The notes beneath the pieces were generated by a model. It was not told the DNA's origin and did no database searches. It was given only the letters and a program-made list of their open reading frames with translations. Below, one piece after another: positions 48,697-58,240 of a DNA stretch of 64,000 nucleotides. A program made the position numbers and the translations under genes. This DNA comes from Halorubrum salinum (GTDB lineage Archaea > Halobacteriota > Halobacteria > Halobacteriales > Haloferacaceae), in the NCBI RefSeq assembly GCF_024494575.1, contig NZ_JANHDO010000003.1, forward strand, positions 124,001 to 188,000. The letters run 5' to 3'. Each line of letters begins with the position of its first letter. Position 1 is the stretch's first letter.

Positions 48697-50385
48697 CTAC
48701 GGACCGAACGCTTCGTTGAGCCGCTTTCTGAACGCTTCGAGCTCTTCGAGGTGGTCGTCTATCTCGTCGAGTTCGGCCTCGATGTCGTCGAGGTCGTCGC
48801 CGAGCCGGTCCTCGACCTCGGTCAGCCGCGTGTCGACCTCGGCGAGGTCGTCCCACAGGTCGTCGAACTCCTCGTCGAACCGGCCGAGCCGCGATTCGAC
48901 GTCGTCGACCCGGCCGTCCGTGGCGCCCAAGTCGGATTCGACGGCGTCGAGCCCGTCGGACACCGCCTCCACGTCGTCGGTGAGTCCGGCCACGTCCTCT
49001 GCGATCCCGTCCGTTTCCTCGTCGATCCGAGCGATGTCAGTCGTCGCAGCCTCGACCGACGCTTCGACGGAGTCGACGGACGCCTCGACGGATTCGACGG
49101 ACGACTCGACCCCGTCGACGCGGCCGTCGACCTCGGAGACGTCGTCCGCCACGTCGTCGACCGCTTCGTCGACGCGAGAGACGTCGTCGCGCAGTTCGGC
49201 CCGGGCGGCCTCGGCGTCGTCCGCCCGGTCGTCGAGCGTCGAAACCGTCGACTCCACCGCGTCGATCTGGTCGTTCAGGTCTTCGAGTATCTCGCGGGCG
49301 GTCCCCTCGCCGTCGATGAACTCCGCGAGCGCGTCGGCGTACGCCTCGATGTCGGCGACGCTCGACTGCAGCCGGCCGATGCGAACGTCGACGCTGCGCG
49401 GTACGCCGCCGTCGAGTTCGGCCTCTATCGTCCGGATGTCCTCGGGGTCGGCCTCGCCCGACCGGATCTCCGCGGCGAGCGCGGCGGCGACGCCGTCCTC
49501 GACGCCCGCAGCCGGTCGGTGTTCGTCCGGTGTCGCCGCTCCGTCGTCCGGTTCGGGCGCGTCGGTGAGACCCGGTTCGTCGCCCGGTTCGGGCCCGTCG
49601 TCGCGGTCCGGCTCCCCGTCAGGTTCGCGTTCCTCGTCCGCCGCGGTCGTCTCCGCCGATTCGTCCGGAACCCCGCTGTCGGCGTCGTCGCGAGGCGTGA
49701 CCGCAGCCTTGCGGCCGTCGCCGACCGTTCGCGGCGCGGGCGCGTCTCGCTCCGCTGGCTCTTCGGACTCGCGACCGGTCGCCTCGGGCTCGGTCTCTGC
49801 GTCTGTCGCGCCGGCCGCGTCAACCGCGTCGGCTGCGTCCGCTCCCTCTGCGCCGAGCGGCTCCGACGCGTCGTCGTCTTCCGCGGGTGCCGCGTCGCCG
49901 GCGTCGACCGCCTCCGGTGCGCTCTCGACCGTCTCTTCCATCCCGGGCAACGTCGTCCGGTCGCCGGCCAGAACTTCCCTCACGGCGTCGGCGTCGCCCG
50001 CGCCGAGCACGTCCTCTATCTCCTCGCCGACGGGGACGTGTTCGATCACCGGCGCCTCTAGGAACCCGTCGAGGTCGGGGTCCTCGTCTCGGATTCCGAA
50101 CACCGTCTCGACCGCCTCGCCCGACTCCAGCACGCGCTCGAACTCGACGCGGTGGTCTTTGTACGCCGTCCAGTTGTCGCTCTCGTAGTCGGGATGGAAC
50201 CCGATCCGGTCCATCGGGAACGACTCCGGTATCTGATCGACGATGCGCACTCGTACGGCGTCCTCGCGGTCGGAGGAGAGGTCGTACCTCACCGCCGGCA
50301 CGGGGAACGCGTCCTCGGTGAAAGACTTCTCGACGCGGACGCCGTCTTCGTCGACGGTCGTCCCGCCGTCCGTCCGTTCGCTCAT
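48697..50385 (-). CDS. Acidic coiled-coil protein, 562 residues
   Basis: The N-terminal about 140 residues form a beta-rich domain (VRYDLSSDREDAVRVRIVDQIPESFPMDRIG, then RVEFERVLESGEAVETVFGIRDEDP). A very acidic disordered stretch (about residues 170-300) follows. From about 330 to the end there is a long heptad-repeat region with many Val/Leu at a/d positions (DDVSRVDEAVDDVADDVSEVDGRVDGVESSV in parts) typical of a parallel coiled coil. It resembles haloarchaeal coiled-coil proteins of unknown function. Such proteins may be structural or part of a chromosome- or membrane-associated complex. Confidence 0.7.
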   Translation of the reverse strand: MSERTDGGTTVDEDGVRVEKSFTEDAFPVPAVRYDLSSDREDAVRVRIVDQIPESFPMDRIGFHPDYESDNWTAYKDHRVEFERVLESGEAVETVFGIRDEDPDLDGFLEAPVIEHVPVGEEIEDVLGAGDADAVREVLAGDRTTLPGMEETVESAPEAVDAGDAAPAEDDDASEPLGAEGADAADAVDAAGATDAETEPEATGRESEEPAERDAPAPRTVGDGRKAAVTPRDDADSGVPDESAETTAADEEREPDGEPDRDDGPEPGDEPGLTDAPEPDDGAATPDEHRPAAGVEDGVAAALAAEIRSGEADPEDIRTIEAELDGGVPRSVDVRIGRLQSSVADIEAYADALAEFIDGEGTAREILEDLNDQIDAVESTVSTLDDRADDAEAARAELRDDVSRVDEAVDDVADDVSEVDGRVDGVESSVESVEASVDSVEASVEAATTDIARIDEETDGIAEDVAGLTDDVEAVSDGLDAVESDLGATDGRVDDVESRLGRFDEEFDDLWDDLAEVDTRLTEVEDRLGDDLDDIEAELDEIDDHLEELEAFRKRLNEAFGP

Positions 50386-50485
50386 ACGACTCCGTCCCGG
50401 AGCAGGGGCTTAAATTCCACGGGCCGGGTGTCGGTCGTGATAACGGCGCGGCCGAGATCCGGGCACCGAGCGACGACCGTTCGCC

Positions 50486-51316
50486 TCACAGATCGATCCT
50501 GTCGCCGATCTCGACGATCTCGAGCTGGTTCGGGTTCTCGAAGCTCCGAACGTGCTCGTGAAGCGCCGTCGGGTCGGCGGTGAGCCCCTTCCACATGTCC
50601 CAGTGTGTCGGAACGAGCCGATCCAGTTCGAGGTCGTTCGCCGCCGCCGCGATCTGGTTCTCGTCGCTGTACCACTTCGTGCGGACCGGTTCGCCGGTCT
50701 CCTTGTCCGGTACGGCTCCGACCGACCCGAACGCGAGGATGCCGAGGTCGATGTCGAACCGCTCTGCGAGATCGGGAAACGAGTCGGACGGCTTGCTGTC
50801 GCCGGCGTGAAACAGGGTCCCGGCGGCGTGTTCGATCACGTAGCCGACCGGATGCGTCGCGTCCCCGTCTTGCGTCTCGACGACGTGAACGGTGAACTCG
50901 CCGATCCGAACCTCGTCGCCCTCGGTGACTTCGGTGAATGCCCCTTCGTCGACGTCCCACTCGTCCGTCCACTCCTCCTCGCGGGCGATCGCGATCGAGT
51001 CGTCGGGCGCGATGAAGTCCGCGTCGGTGGCCGCGAGGATCGGCGCTTGCGACGGCCCGTGGACGTGGTCTGTGTGTTCGTGAGTAGCCAGCACCGCGTC
51101 CGCGGAGTCGACGTCTGCGGGGTCGAACGGGACCGGGATCATCCGCACGGTTCGCGGCGGGTCGCCGGTTCCGACGTACGGATCGATCCAGAGGACGGTC
51201 CCGTCGCGTCCCTTGATCGCGAACCCGTTACAGCCCAGGTACCACAGCGCCACGGTGTCGGGGTCGGCCGCGTCCACCGCTCGCGGCAGCCAGTCGCCCC
51301 AGTCGGAGTCGGTCAT
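50486..51316 (-). CDS. Metallo-beta-lactamase fold hydrolase (UlaG-like)
   Basis: The 276-residue enzyme has the metal motif ATHEHTDHVHG, IDPYVGTGDPP, LFHAGDSKPSDSFPD and a C-terminal LVPTHWDMWKG, characteristic of the UlaG/L-ascorbate-6-phosphate lactonase-like branch. Substrate is not predictable from sequence alone. The ATG at 51316 was chosen from the conserved N-terminus; upstream sequence is promoter-like. Confidence 0.9.
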   Translation of the reverse strand: MTDSDWGDWLPRAVDAADPDTVALWYLGCNGFAIKGRDGTVLWIDPYVGTGDPPRTVRMIPVPFDPADVDSADAVLATHEHTDHVHGPSQAPILAATDADFIAPDDSIAIAREEEWTDEWDVDEGAFTEVTEGDEVRIGEFTVHVVETQDGDATHPVGYVIEHAAGTLFHAGDSKPSDSFPDLAERFDIDLGILAFGSVGAVPDKETGEPVRTKWYSDENQIAAAANDLELDRLVPTHWDMWKGLTADPTALHEHVRSFENPNQLEIVEIGDRIDL

Positions 51317-51480
51317 GGCCGACCGTGCGGGTGCGCGCGGGGTAACCGTTGCGGAGTTCGCGACAAATCTGTGCCGCACGACGACGCGAACCGATCTCGA
51401 CCGCACACGTATAGTACATATCGCGATATAAAATCTACTGTCCTGAAGAGGCACGTCCCAAAGAATTCCAACGGATCTCA

Positions 51481-51830
51481 CTAGTGTAGTTCTTCGACGA
51501 GCGCAGCAACCGCCTCGTCGACGAGATCGCTGTCAAGGCCACCTTGCCAGAAGTCGATGTCCTCGTGGTCGATCGATTGGACTCCCCACGGAACAATCCG
51601 GCTCACGTCTGGGGTCCCACCACGAAGCCAACTCCCACCAGGAATGTCGATCAGGATGTCCATCCAAGATTTCGACTCAACGTGAGCGCGATATACTGCT
51701 CGCCGTGGAATGGACGACCTTCGTGGTTCGAGAGAATGAGCCAGGGGGGAGCGTCTTCCTCGCCTTTCAACGGATCATCTCCGTAGACGACGTCGCCACG
51801 CTCGAAAATCGGCCCCTCTTCGTCTGTCAC
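51481..51830 (-). pseudogene. MazF/PemK-like toxin gene with a frameshift
   Basis: A GTG frame from 51830 encodes FERGDVVYGDDPLKGEEDAPPW then WLILSNHEGRPFHGEQY and IALTL, the N-terminal half of a MazF/PemK-type endoribonuclease, and runs out at a stop at 51651. The second half (SWMDILIDIPGGSWLRGG, RIVPWGVQSIDHEDID) is in another frame from about 51675 down to 51481. Joining after ALTL requires one extra base near 51676-51680. The gene is therefore broken, unless programmed frameshifting or a sequencing error explains it. Its GTG overlaps the stop of the winged-helix partner. Confidence 0.75.
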
Positions 51831-52222
51831 TGTTCGTCCTCGACGCTCGGATGCGGTTCCTCGGGTGCGTGTTCGCGCCAGGACTCCTTGTCCTCTGTAC
51901 CGAGTCGCTGGTTGAACAGGGCGGTCGCTCGTTCGTACCCACTGTATCCGTCGAGCCGCTCTGTGTCGTCGGTTATCGCCCAGTACGTCGCTTTGTGTTC
52001 GACGAGATCGCGGTCCTTCAGTCTCGAGAGCGCGGTGCTGACCGCGCCCTCATCGAGACCGATCTGAGAGGAGATCTCGCGGGCCTTGAACGCGCGATCA
52101 TCGTTGGCGGCGAGAAATCCGATGACCTGATCCGGGATGGAAAGCTCCTCGAGTTCGTCCTCACTCGTCTTCTCGAAGGTATCTCGGTCGATGGACCTCG
52201 TTGAGCAAAAATACGGTGTCAA
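51827..52222 (-). CDS. Winged-helix protein, presumed antitoxin/regulator partner
   Basis: The protein has a MarR/IclR-like winged helix: VIGFLAANDDRAFKAREISSQIGLDEGAVSTALSRLKDRDLVEHKATYWAITDD, followed by an acidic tail. It overlaps the toxin-like gene start by 4 bases, as in type II toxin-antitoxin pairs. No ATG fits the N-terminus; only a TTG at 52222 is available in frame and the conserved part begins about 13 residues later. The start may therefore be degraded too. Its own function may persist as a regulator. Confidence 0.7.
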   Translation of the reverse strand: MTPYFCSTRSIDRDTFEKTSEDELEELSIPDQVIGFLAANDDRAFKAREISSQIGLDEGAVSTALSRLKDRDLVEHKATYWAITDDTERLDGYSGYERATALFNQRLGTEDKESWREHAPEEPHPSVEDEQ

Positions 52223-52416
52223 CCGTAACGAGAGTTAGGTATGAAATCGACGAAAATACTGAAGGAGATGCTTCGCCCGTAGCCTCGTCGAAGCAGTTCG
52301 AGAATCGTATACATTGAGACGGCCAGCCTCAATACTGTCTTGTCTGCCGGCGCGTTCCGAACAGCCGCGCGTCCCAACAACGACACGTCTTTTTCCGGTC
52401 CGCCTGTTCGACGCGT

Positions 52417-54597
52417 ATGGACCCGAAGCGGGAGCTGTCGAGCATCGACCTCCGCGCGCTCGTCACCGAACTCAACCGGTACGAGGGCGCGAAGGTCGAC
52501 AAGGCGTACCGCTACGACGACGACCTCGTTCGCTTGAAGCTCCGCGACTTCGACCGCGGTCGGGTCGAACTCATGATCGAAGTGGGCGACGTGAAACGCG
52601 CGCACGTGGCGGACGCCGACCACGTCGCGGACGCCCCGGGCCGCCCGCCGAACTTCGCGAAGATGCTCCGCAACCGGCTGTCAGGTGCCGATTTCGTCGG
52701 CGTCGAGCAGTACGAGTTCGACCGCATCCTCACCTTCGAGTTCGAGCGCGACGACGAGAACACGACTCTCGTCGCCGAGCTGTTCGGTCAGGGCAACGTC
52801 GCCGCGCTCGACGAGACCGGCGCGGTCGTCGGGGCGCTGGAGACGGTCCGACTCAAATCGCGGACGGTCGCGCCCGGCACGCAGTACGAGTACCCGGCCT
52901 CGCGGTTGAACCCGCTCGACGTGAGCTTCGGCGGGTTCGAACGGCACATGCGCGAGTCGGACAGCGACGTGGTGCGGACGCTGGCGACGCAGCTCAACCT
53001 CGGCGGCCTGTACGCCGAGGAGGTGTGCACCCGCGCCGGTATCGACAAGGAGACGCCGATCGGCGAGGTGACCGCCGATCAGCTCCGCGCGCTCCACGAC
53101 GCGCTCGCGGACCTCGCAGACCGACTCCGCTCCGGAGACGTCGATCCGCGCGTGTACGAGGAAGTGCTTGAGGACGGTTCGAGCGACGACGGCGATCCCG
53201 AAACCCGCGTGGTCGACGTCACGCCGTTCCCGCTCGCGGAACACGAGGGGCTTCCGAGCGTCGGCTTCGACTCGTTTAACGCCGCGGTCGACGAATACTT
53301 CTACCGGCTCGAACGGCAGGGCGAGACCGGCGACGACGCCGCCCCCGCGGACGCGAGCCCGTCGCGCCCGGACTTCGAAGAAGAGATCGCGAAACAGGAG
53401 CGGATCATCGAACAGCAGGAGGGGGCGATCGAGGGGTTCGAAGAACAGGCCGAACGCGAGCGCGAGCGCGCCGAACTCCTCTACGCCAACTACGACCTCG
53501 TCGACGAGGTTCTCTCGACCGTTCGGGACGCGCGCGCGGACGACGTGCCGTGGGACGAGATCGCGGATACCCTCGCCGCCGGCGCGGAGCGCGGGATTCC
53601 CGCCGCGGAGGCCGTCGTCGGCGTCGACGGAGGCGACGGGACCGTGACGGTCGAACTCGACGGCGACGACGGGGCGGCGACCGAGATCGAACTCGACGCG
53701 GACGCGGGCGTCGAGGTCAACGCAGATCAGCTGTATCGGGAGGCGAAGCGGATCGAGGGGAAAAAAGAGGGCGCGATGGAGGCCATCGAGTCGACCCGGG
53801 AGGAACTGGAGGCCGTCAAGCGGCGGAAGGCGGAGTGGGAGGAAAGCGAGGCGAAAGACGACGCCGGCGACGCGGAGTCCGATGGCGACGACGGCGAGAC
53901 GTACGAGACCGACTGGCTCTCGCGCTCGTCGATCCCGATCCGGAGTCCCGACGACTGGTACGAGCGGTTCCGGTGGTTCCACACCTCGACGGGATACCTC
54001 GTCATCGGCGGGCGCAACGCCGACCAGAACGAGGAGCTGGTGAAAAAGTACATGGGCAACCACGACCGCTTCTTCCACACGCAGGCGCACGGGGGGCCGG
54101 TGACGCTGCTGAAGGCGGCCGGGCCCTCGGAGTCCGCGGACCCGGTCGACTTCTCGGAGGAGACCCTGCGGGAGGCCGCCCAGTTCGCGGTGTCGTACTC
54201 CTCGGACTGGAAGGACGGTCGCGGCGCGGGCGACGCCTACATGGTCGAGCCGGATCAGGTGTCGAAGACGCCGGAGAGCGGCGAATACATCGAGAAGGGG
54301 AGCTTCGTGATCCGCGGTGACCGAACGTACTTCGAGGACGTGCCCTGCCGGGTCGCCGTCGGCGTCCAGTGCGAGCCGGTCACCCGCGCCATCGGCGGGC
54401 CGCCGTCGGCGATCACCGAGCGGGCGGCGTCGCACGTCACGCTGGAGCCGGGGATGTACGCCCAAAACGACGCGGCGATGATGGTCTACCGCCGGCTGAA
54501 AGACCGGTTCGCGGACCAGTCGTTCGTGCGGAAGGTGGCGAGCGCGGACCAGCTACAGGAGTTCCTGCCGCCGGGCGGGTCCGACATCGTCGAGTAA
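52417..54597 (+). CDS. rqcH: Ribosome rescue protein RqcH (NFACT family)
   Basis: The 726-residue protein has the NFACT-N domain from residue 1 (SSIDLRALVTELNRYEGAKVDKAYRYDDDLV), the middle helix-hairpin region (NLGGLYAEEVCTRAGI), a central coiled coil (EIAKQERIIEQQEGAIEGFEEQAERERERAELL in parts) and the NFACT-R C-terminal domain (STGYLVIGGRNADQNEELVKKYM, HGGPVTLLK). Archaeal/bacterial Rqc2 homologues bind the large subunit with a stalled peptide and tRNA and add C-terminal Ala tails. It starts about 195 bases after the winged-helix gene. Confidence 0.94.
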   Translation: MDPKRELSSIDLRALVTELNRYEGAKVDKAYRYDDDLVRLKLRDFDRGRVELMIEVGDVKRAHVADADHVADAPGRPPNFAKMLRNRLSGADFVGVEQYEFDRILTFEFERDDENTTLVAELFGQGNVAALDETGAVVGALETVRLKSRTVAPGTQYEYPASRLNPLDVSFGGFERHMRESDSDVVRTLATQLNLGGLYAEEVCTRAGIDKETPIGEVTADQLRALHDALADLADRLRSGDVDPRVYEEVLEDGSSDDGDPETRVVDVTPFPLAEHEGLPSVGFDSFNAAVDEYFYRLERQGETGDDAAPADASPSRPDFEEEIAKQERIIEQQEGAIEGFEEQAERERERAELLYANYDLVDEVLSTVRDARADDVPWDEIADTLAAGAERGIPAAEAVVGVDGGDGTVTVELDGDDGAATEIELDADAGVEVNADQLYREAKRIEGKKEGAMEAIESTREELEAVKRRKAEWEESEAKDDAGDAESDGDDGETYETDWLSRSSIPIRSPDDWYERFRWFHTSTGYLVIGGRNADQNEELVKKYMGNHDRFFHTQAHGGPVTLLKAAGPSESADPVDFSEETLREAAQFAVSYSSDWKDGRGAGDAYMVEPDQVSKTPESGEYIEKGSFVIRGDRTYFEDVPCRVAVGVQCEPVTRAIGGPPSAITERAASHVTLEPGMYAQNDAAMMVYRRLKDRFADQSFVRKVASADQLQEFLPPGGSDIVE

Positions 54598-54673
54598 CGC
54601 CGGACGCGGTGACGCTCACTGCGTGCCGGCGCACGAGCGCGACCCTTTCAAGCCTCCGCGACCGAACAGGGGC

Positions 54674-55057
54674 ATGAGCTTCGCGGCGCTGCCCGACGGC
54701 TGGCGGGTGTGGAACGAAGAGCCGAGCGGTCGGGCCATCCTCGTGTACCGACCCGACGTGTTCGGCGGCGACGACCTCCCGGCCGAGTGTCTCCCGACGA
54801 TCTACCTGACGAACGGCGCCCGGACGGCCCGGCCCGGCTCGGGGCAGTACGCGACCGACGAGTGGCACGTCGTGCTCTTCGCCGAACCCGAGATCGAACT
54901 GGCCACAGAGACCCGCGAGACCCGCGAGGCGGGAGCGGACGCCGCGGTCGAGATCGCGACCCGGTTCGCCGACGGCGATGTGAACTACCGAGACGCCTAT
55001 CAGGTGCCGCGAGAGGCGTACTTCGATCGGCTTGACGAGCTCGTCGGCGACGACTGA
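54674..55057 (+). CDS. DUF5820 family haloarchaeal protein
   Basis: The 127-residue soluble protein begins SFAALPDGWRVWNEEPSGRAILVYRPDVF and has a conserved LPTIYLTNGARTARPGSG core. It resembles a haloarchaea-specific family known only by number; the name is from memory. It lies 76 bases after rqcH on the same strand and before purF. Function unknown. Confidence 0.75.
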   Translation: MSFAALPDGWRVWNEEPSGRAILVYRPDVFGGDDLPAECLPTIYLTNGARTARPGSGQYATDEWHVVLFAEPEIELATETRETREAGADAAVEIATRFADGDVNYRDAYQVPREAYFDRLDELVGDD

Positions 55058-55187
55058 CTCGACCGCGGTGGCGATCCGCCGTGGTCACGAGATCGATCCA
55101 CGAAGTTGGATATTGTCGCCCGTAGATTGGGCCGGGGACGCCACGAACACGAGGGTTTTTATCGACTCCCGACCCACGAGTGCGTGT

Positions 55188-56687
55188 ATGAACGCCGGTG
55201 GGGACTACACCTCCGACGAGCCGCGAGAGAAGTGCGGCGTCGTCGGCGTCTCGCTCGCGGACCGAGAGGCCGCGCGGCCGCTGTACTACGCGCTGTACGC
55301 GCTCCAACACCGCGGCCAGGAGTCGGCCGGGATCGTCACGCACGACGGGTTCCAGCAGCACAGCCACGTCGAGCGGGGGCTCGTCGGCGACGCCTTCGAC
55401 GAGGGCGACCTGGCGTCGCTCTCCGGTGGAACGGGAATCGGCCACGTGCGATACCCGACCGCCGGCAGCCTCGACAAGAGCTGTGCACAGCCCTTCTCCG
55501 TCTCGTTCAAGTCGGGGTCGCTCGGGCTCTCGCACAACGGGAACCTCGTGAACGCCGACGAGGTCCGCGAGGAGTTGGCGGCCGCCGGCCACGCGTTCAC
55601 CTCAGACGGCGACACCGAGGTGATCGCCCACGACCTCGCGCGCAACCTCTTAGAGGAGGACCTCGTGCGCGCGGTCAAGCACACGATGAACCGGATCCAC
55701 GGCTCGTACTCGCTCGCGATCACGCACGACGACACCGTCCTCGGCGTGCGCGACCCCCTCGGGAACCGGCCGCTGTGTCTCGGCGAACTCGACGACGGGT
55801 ACGTGCTCGCGAGCGAGTCCGCCGCTATCGACACCCTCGACGGCGAGCTGATCCGAGACGTTCGCCCCGGTGAACTCGTCGTGTTGGAACCCGACGGAAG
55901 CGGATACGACACGTATCAGCTCGTCGAGCGCGAGTCGACCGCGCACTGCTTCTTCGAACACGTCTACTTCGCGCGGCCGGACTCGGTGATAGACGAGAAC
56001 CTCGTGTACGAGGTCCGCCGGAAGCTCGGGCGGAAGCTCTGGGAGGAGTCCGGCGTCGAGTCCGACGTGGTGATGCCGGTGCCCGACTCCGGGCGCGCGT
56101 TCGCCTCCGGCTACGCCGACGCCGCGGGCGAGACCACGGCCGACGGCGATCCCCGGCCCGAGGGTGACGGCGGCATCGAGTTCGCGGAGGGGCTGATGAA
56201 GAACCGCTACGTCGGCCGGACGTTCATCATGCCGACGCAGGACGAGCGCGAGCGCGCGGTGCGGCTGAAGCTCAACCCGATCAAATCGACCGTCGAGGGG
56301 AAGTCCGTCACCATCATCGACGACTCGATCGTTCGCGGGACGACCTCGACGCAGCTCGTCGATCTCGTCCGCGAGGCGGGAGCCGAGGAGGTCCATCTGC
56401 GGATCGGCGCACCGGCGATCGTCGCGCCCTGCTACTTCGGGATCGACATGGCGACGCGCGACGAGCTGATCGCCGCGGACGCCTCGACCGAGGAGATCCG
56501 CGACGCGGTCGGTGCCGACTCGCTGTCGTACCTCTCGGTCGACGCCGTCGCAGACGCGCTCGGCGAGAGCCGCGCAGACCTCTGTCTCGGCTGTGTCACC
56601 GGCGAGTACCCGTACGACGTCGAGGGTGAAGCGACCGATCGGTCGATCGGCGATGTCACGTCCGACCTGACGCCCGCCGACGACTGA
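55188..56687 (+). CDS. purF: Amidophosphoribosyltransferase
   Basis: The 499-residue enzyme has the Ntn-hydrolase glutaminase domain with catalytic Cys in EKCGVVGVSLADR. A 14-residue propeptide (NAGGDYTSDEPRE plus Lys) before it suggests processing. HRGQESAGI and GLSHNGNLVN follow, then the PRTase domain with the PRPP loop VTIIDDSIVRGTTS and CLGCVTGEYP near the end. It catalyses the first step of purine synthesis. ATG at 55188 begins right after a TTTTTATCG box region about 25 bases upstream. Monocistronic. Confidence 0.96.
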   Translation: MNAGGDYTSDEPREKCGVVGVSLADREAARPLYYALYALQHRGQESAGIVTHDGFQQHSHVERGLVGDAFDEGDLASLSGGTGIGHVRYPTAGSLDKSCAQPFSVSFKSGSLGLSHNGNLVNADEVREELAAAGHAFTSDGDTEVIAHDLARNLLEEDLVRAVKHTMNRIHGSYSLAITHDDTVLGVRDPLGNRPLCLGELDDGYVLASESAAIDTLDGELIRDVRPGELVVLEPDGSGYDTYQLVERESTAHCFFEHVYFARPDSVIDENLVYEVRRKLGRKLWEESGVESDVVMPVPDSGRAFASGYADAAGETTADGDPRPEGDGGIEFAEGLMKNRYVGRTFIMPTQDERERAVRLKLNPIKSTVEGKSVTIIDDSIVRGTTSTQLVDLVREAGAEEVHLRIGAPAIVAPCYFGIDMATRDELIAADASTEEIRDAVGADSLSYLSVDAVADALGESRADLCLGCVTGEYPYDVEGEATDRSIGDVTSDLTPADD

Positions 56688-56725
56688 CGCAGGGTGACGA
56701 CTGACGCAGGCTGACGGCTGACGGG
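56679..56725. repeat. Short tandem duplication at the purF stop codon
   Basis: GACGACTGACGCAGG occurs at 56679-56693 and again at 56696-56710 (17-base period), with a degenerate third copy GACGGCTGACGGG at 56713-56725. The first copy contains the purF stop codon, so the duplications created additional downstream TGA triplets. Confidence 0.8.
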
Positions 56726-56852
56726 ATGAACTGCTCCGGAAAGTGCGGTCTCCACGTCTGCGGTCTCGTCTATCTACGTTTCAGTGATCGCTCCGCGATC
56801 CGCACGGGAGCACATCGGGAAGTTACATACGTACACGACTGGATATGAGTGT

Positions 56853-57584
56853 ATGAACGCTATCGACGACGACACGACGATGAGTCGCCGTGGCCTGTTT
56901 CGAGCCGGTGCGGCCGGTGCTGCCGTCGCGACCGGTCTCGCAGCCGGCACCGGGAGCGCGACGGCCCAATACGACGGCTGGCTGGACGACGTTCCGAACT
57001 ACGACGGGACGCACGACTACACGGGGCAAGACGAGGTGACCGTGACGGTGGGCGCGGGCAACGGCCTCGTGTTCGGCCCGGCAGCCATCCTGATCGACCC
57101 GGGTACGACCGTCGTCTGGGAGTGGTCCGGCGAGGGCGGCGCGCACAACGTCGTCGCGAACGACGAGACGTTCGACAGCGGCGAGACGGTCAACGAAGCG
57201 GGGTACACGTTCGAGCACACCTTCGAGGACGTCTCGGAGGGAGACACCTTCAACTACCTCTGCGTGCCCCACGAGGCGGTCGGAATGAAGGGTGCGATCG
57301 CGATCGGTTCCGTCGACGACGACCTCGTGACTCCCGGTGGAGGGAGCGACGGGGGCGGCAGCGGCGGTGGAGGCGATGGCGGCTCTGACGGTTCCGACGG
57401 CGGCAGCGACGGCGGAAGCGGTGACGGCTCCGACGGGGGAGACAGCGGCTCGAACGGCAGCGGCGACGGCCGCGACCTCACCGCGAGTGACCTCGGCGCG
57501 CTCGCGCTCGGACTCGGGTTCGCCGGAGCCTTACTCGTCCCGCTGTTCTACGCGGCTCACAAGATGGCAAACGACGAGGGGTAG
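56853..57584 (+). CDS. Halocyanin-like blue copper protein with C-terminal anchor
   Basis: The 243-residue protein has a Tat signal (SRRGLFRAGAAGAAVATGLAAG), a plastocyanin-like domain with copper ligands in GGAHNVV, NYLCVPHEAVGMKG (His, Cys, His, Met), a long Gly/Ser/Asp linker and a C-terminal helix (GALALGLGFAGALLVPLFYA). It should carry electrons at the outer face of the membrane. ATG 56853 chosen at the signal. TATA-like CTACGTTTCAG lies upstream. Confidence 0.93.
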   Translation: MNAIDDDTTMSRRGLFRAGAAGAAVATGLAAGTGSATAQYDGWLDDVPNYDGTHDYTGQDEVTVTVGAGNGLVFGPAAILIDPGTTVVWEWSGEGGAHNVVANDETFDSGETVNEAGYTFEHTFEDVSEGDTFNYLCVPHEAVGMKGAIAIGSVDDDLVTPGGGSDGGGSGGGGDGGSDGSDGGSDGGSGDGSDGGDSGSNGSGDGRDLTASDLGALALGLGFAGALLVPLFYAAHKMANDEG

Positions 57585-57601
57585 GGCTGTCGAAGGGCGG
57601 G

Positions 57602-58144
57602 TCACCGAGCACGTTCTCCACCCGTACCGCCGCCGAACCGTGACCGTACCGCGACGACGATCGCCGCCAGCCACAGCGCCACCTCGATGAAGAACGCCGG
57701 GCTCCCGGCGTAGAACAGCGCGAACTCGCCGGGCGGGATCGCGAGCGGATCAGGCCGGGAGACGACCGGCCACGCGAGGAACAGCGCGTCGCTCGCTCGC
57801 CCGTTCACGACGACGTGGAACGCGTCGAGCGCGAGGTGTGACCCCCAGCCGACCGCGGCCGCGAGTCCGCGTCGGTGTCTCACGGCGACGGCGATCCCGA
57901 GGGGAACGAGCAGCGCGGAGTGGCCGACCGAGTGGTAGGTGTCGACGACGCCGAGCGCGCCGAGCGGCTTGTCGATGACGTCCGGGAGCGCGCCCCCGGC
58001 GACGAGCCACGCCGTCGAGAGCCCCGGCGGGTCAGAGAGATACCGCCGGACCCGCGGGCGGTCCGACAGTCGCCCGATCGCGGCGGCGACGAGGAGATGC
58101 GTCGCGAACAGCACGGCCGTTCGTACGGGCGACGACGGCTTCAA
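57602..58144 (-). CDS. Membrane-bound metal-dependent hydrolase (YdjM-like)
   Basis: The 180-residue membrane protein has HLLVAAAIG, ALPDVIDKPLG, YHSVGHSALLVPL and WGSHLALDAFHVV, the His/Asp pattern of the YdjM/LexA-binding inner-membrane hydrolase family. Four helices are visible. Substrate unknown. It converges with the halocyanin gene (17-base gap). Confidence 0.85.
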   Translation of the reverse strand: MKPSSPVRTAVLFATHLLVAAAIGRLSDRPRVRRYLSDPPGLSTAWLVAGGALPDVIDKPLGALGVVDTYHSVGHSALLVPLGIAVAVRHRRGLAAAVGWGSHLALDAFHVVVNGRASDALFLAWPVVSRPDPLAIPPGEFALFYAGSPAFFIEVALWLAAIVVAVRSRFGGGTGGERAR

Positions 58145-58240
58145 GCTTCGTTGGTGCGGACGGAGAGTAAGGGAGGCGGTCGTTCAGCGCGGGGAGGGCC
58201 GATCGAAACGGCACCGAGCGTCTCAGAGCGCGTGATACAC

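Noticed and set aside
48232-50188. Long plus-strand frames across the HisG-like and coiled-coil genes
   Set aside because: Antisense shadows created by GC3 bias; one is Ser-rich and the other Arg/Val-rich, neither with motifs.
52681-54465. 594-codon minus-strand frame opposite rqcH
   Set aside because: Antisense shadow; composition is Arg/Val/Leu-rich and the opposing frame is a recognised NFACT protein.
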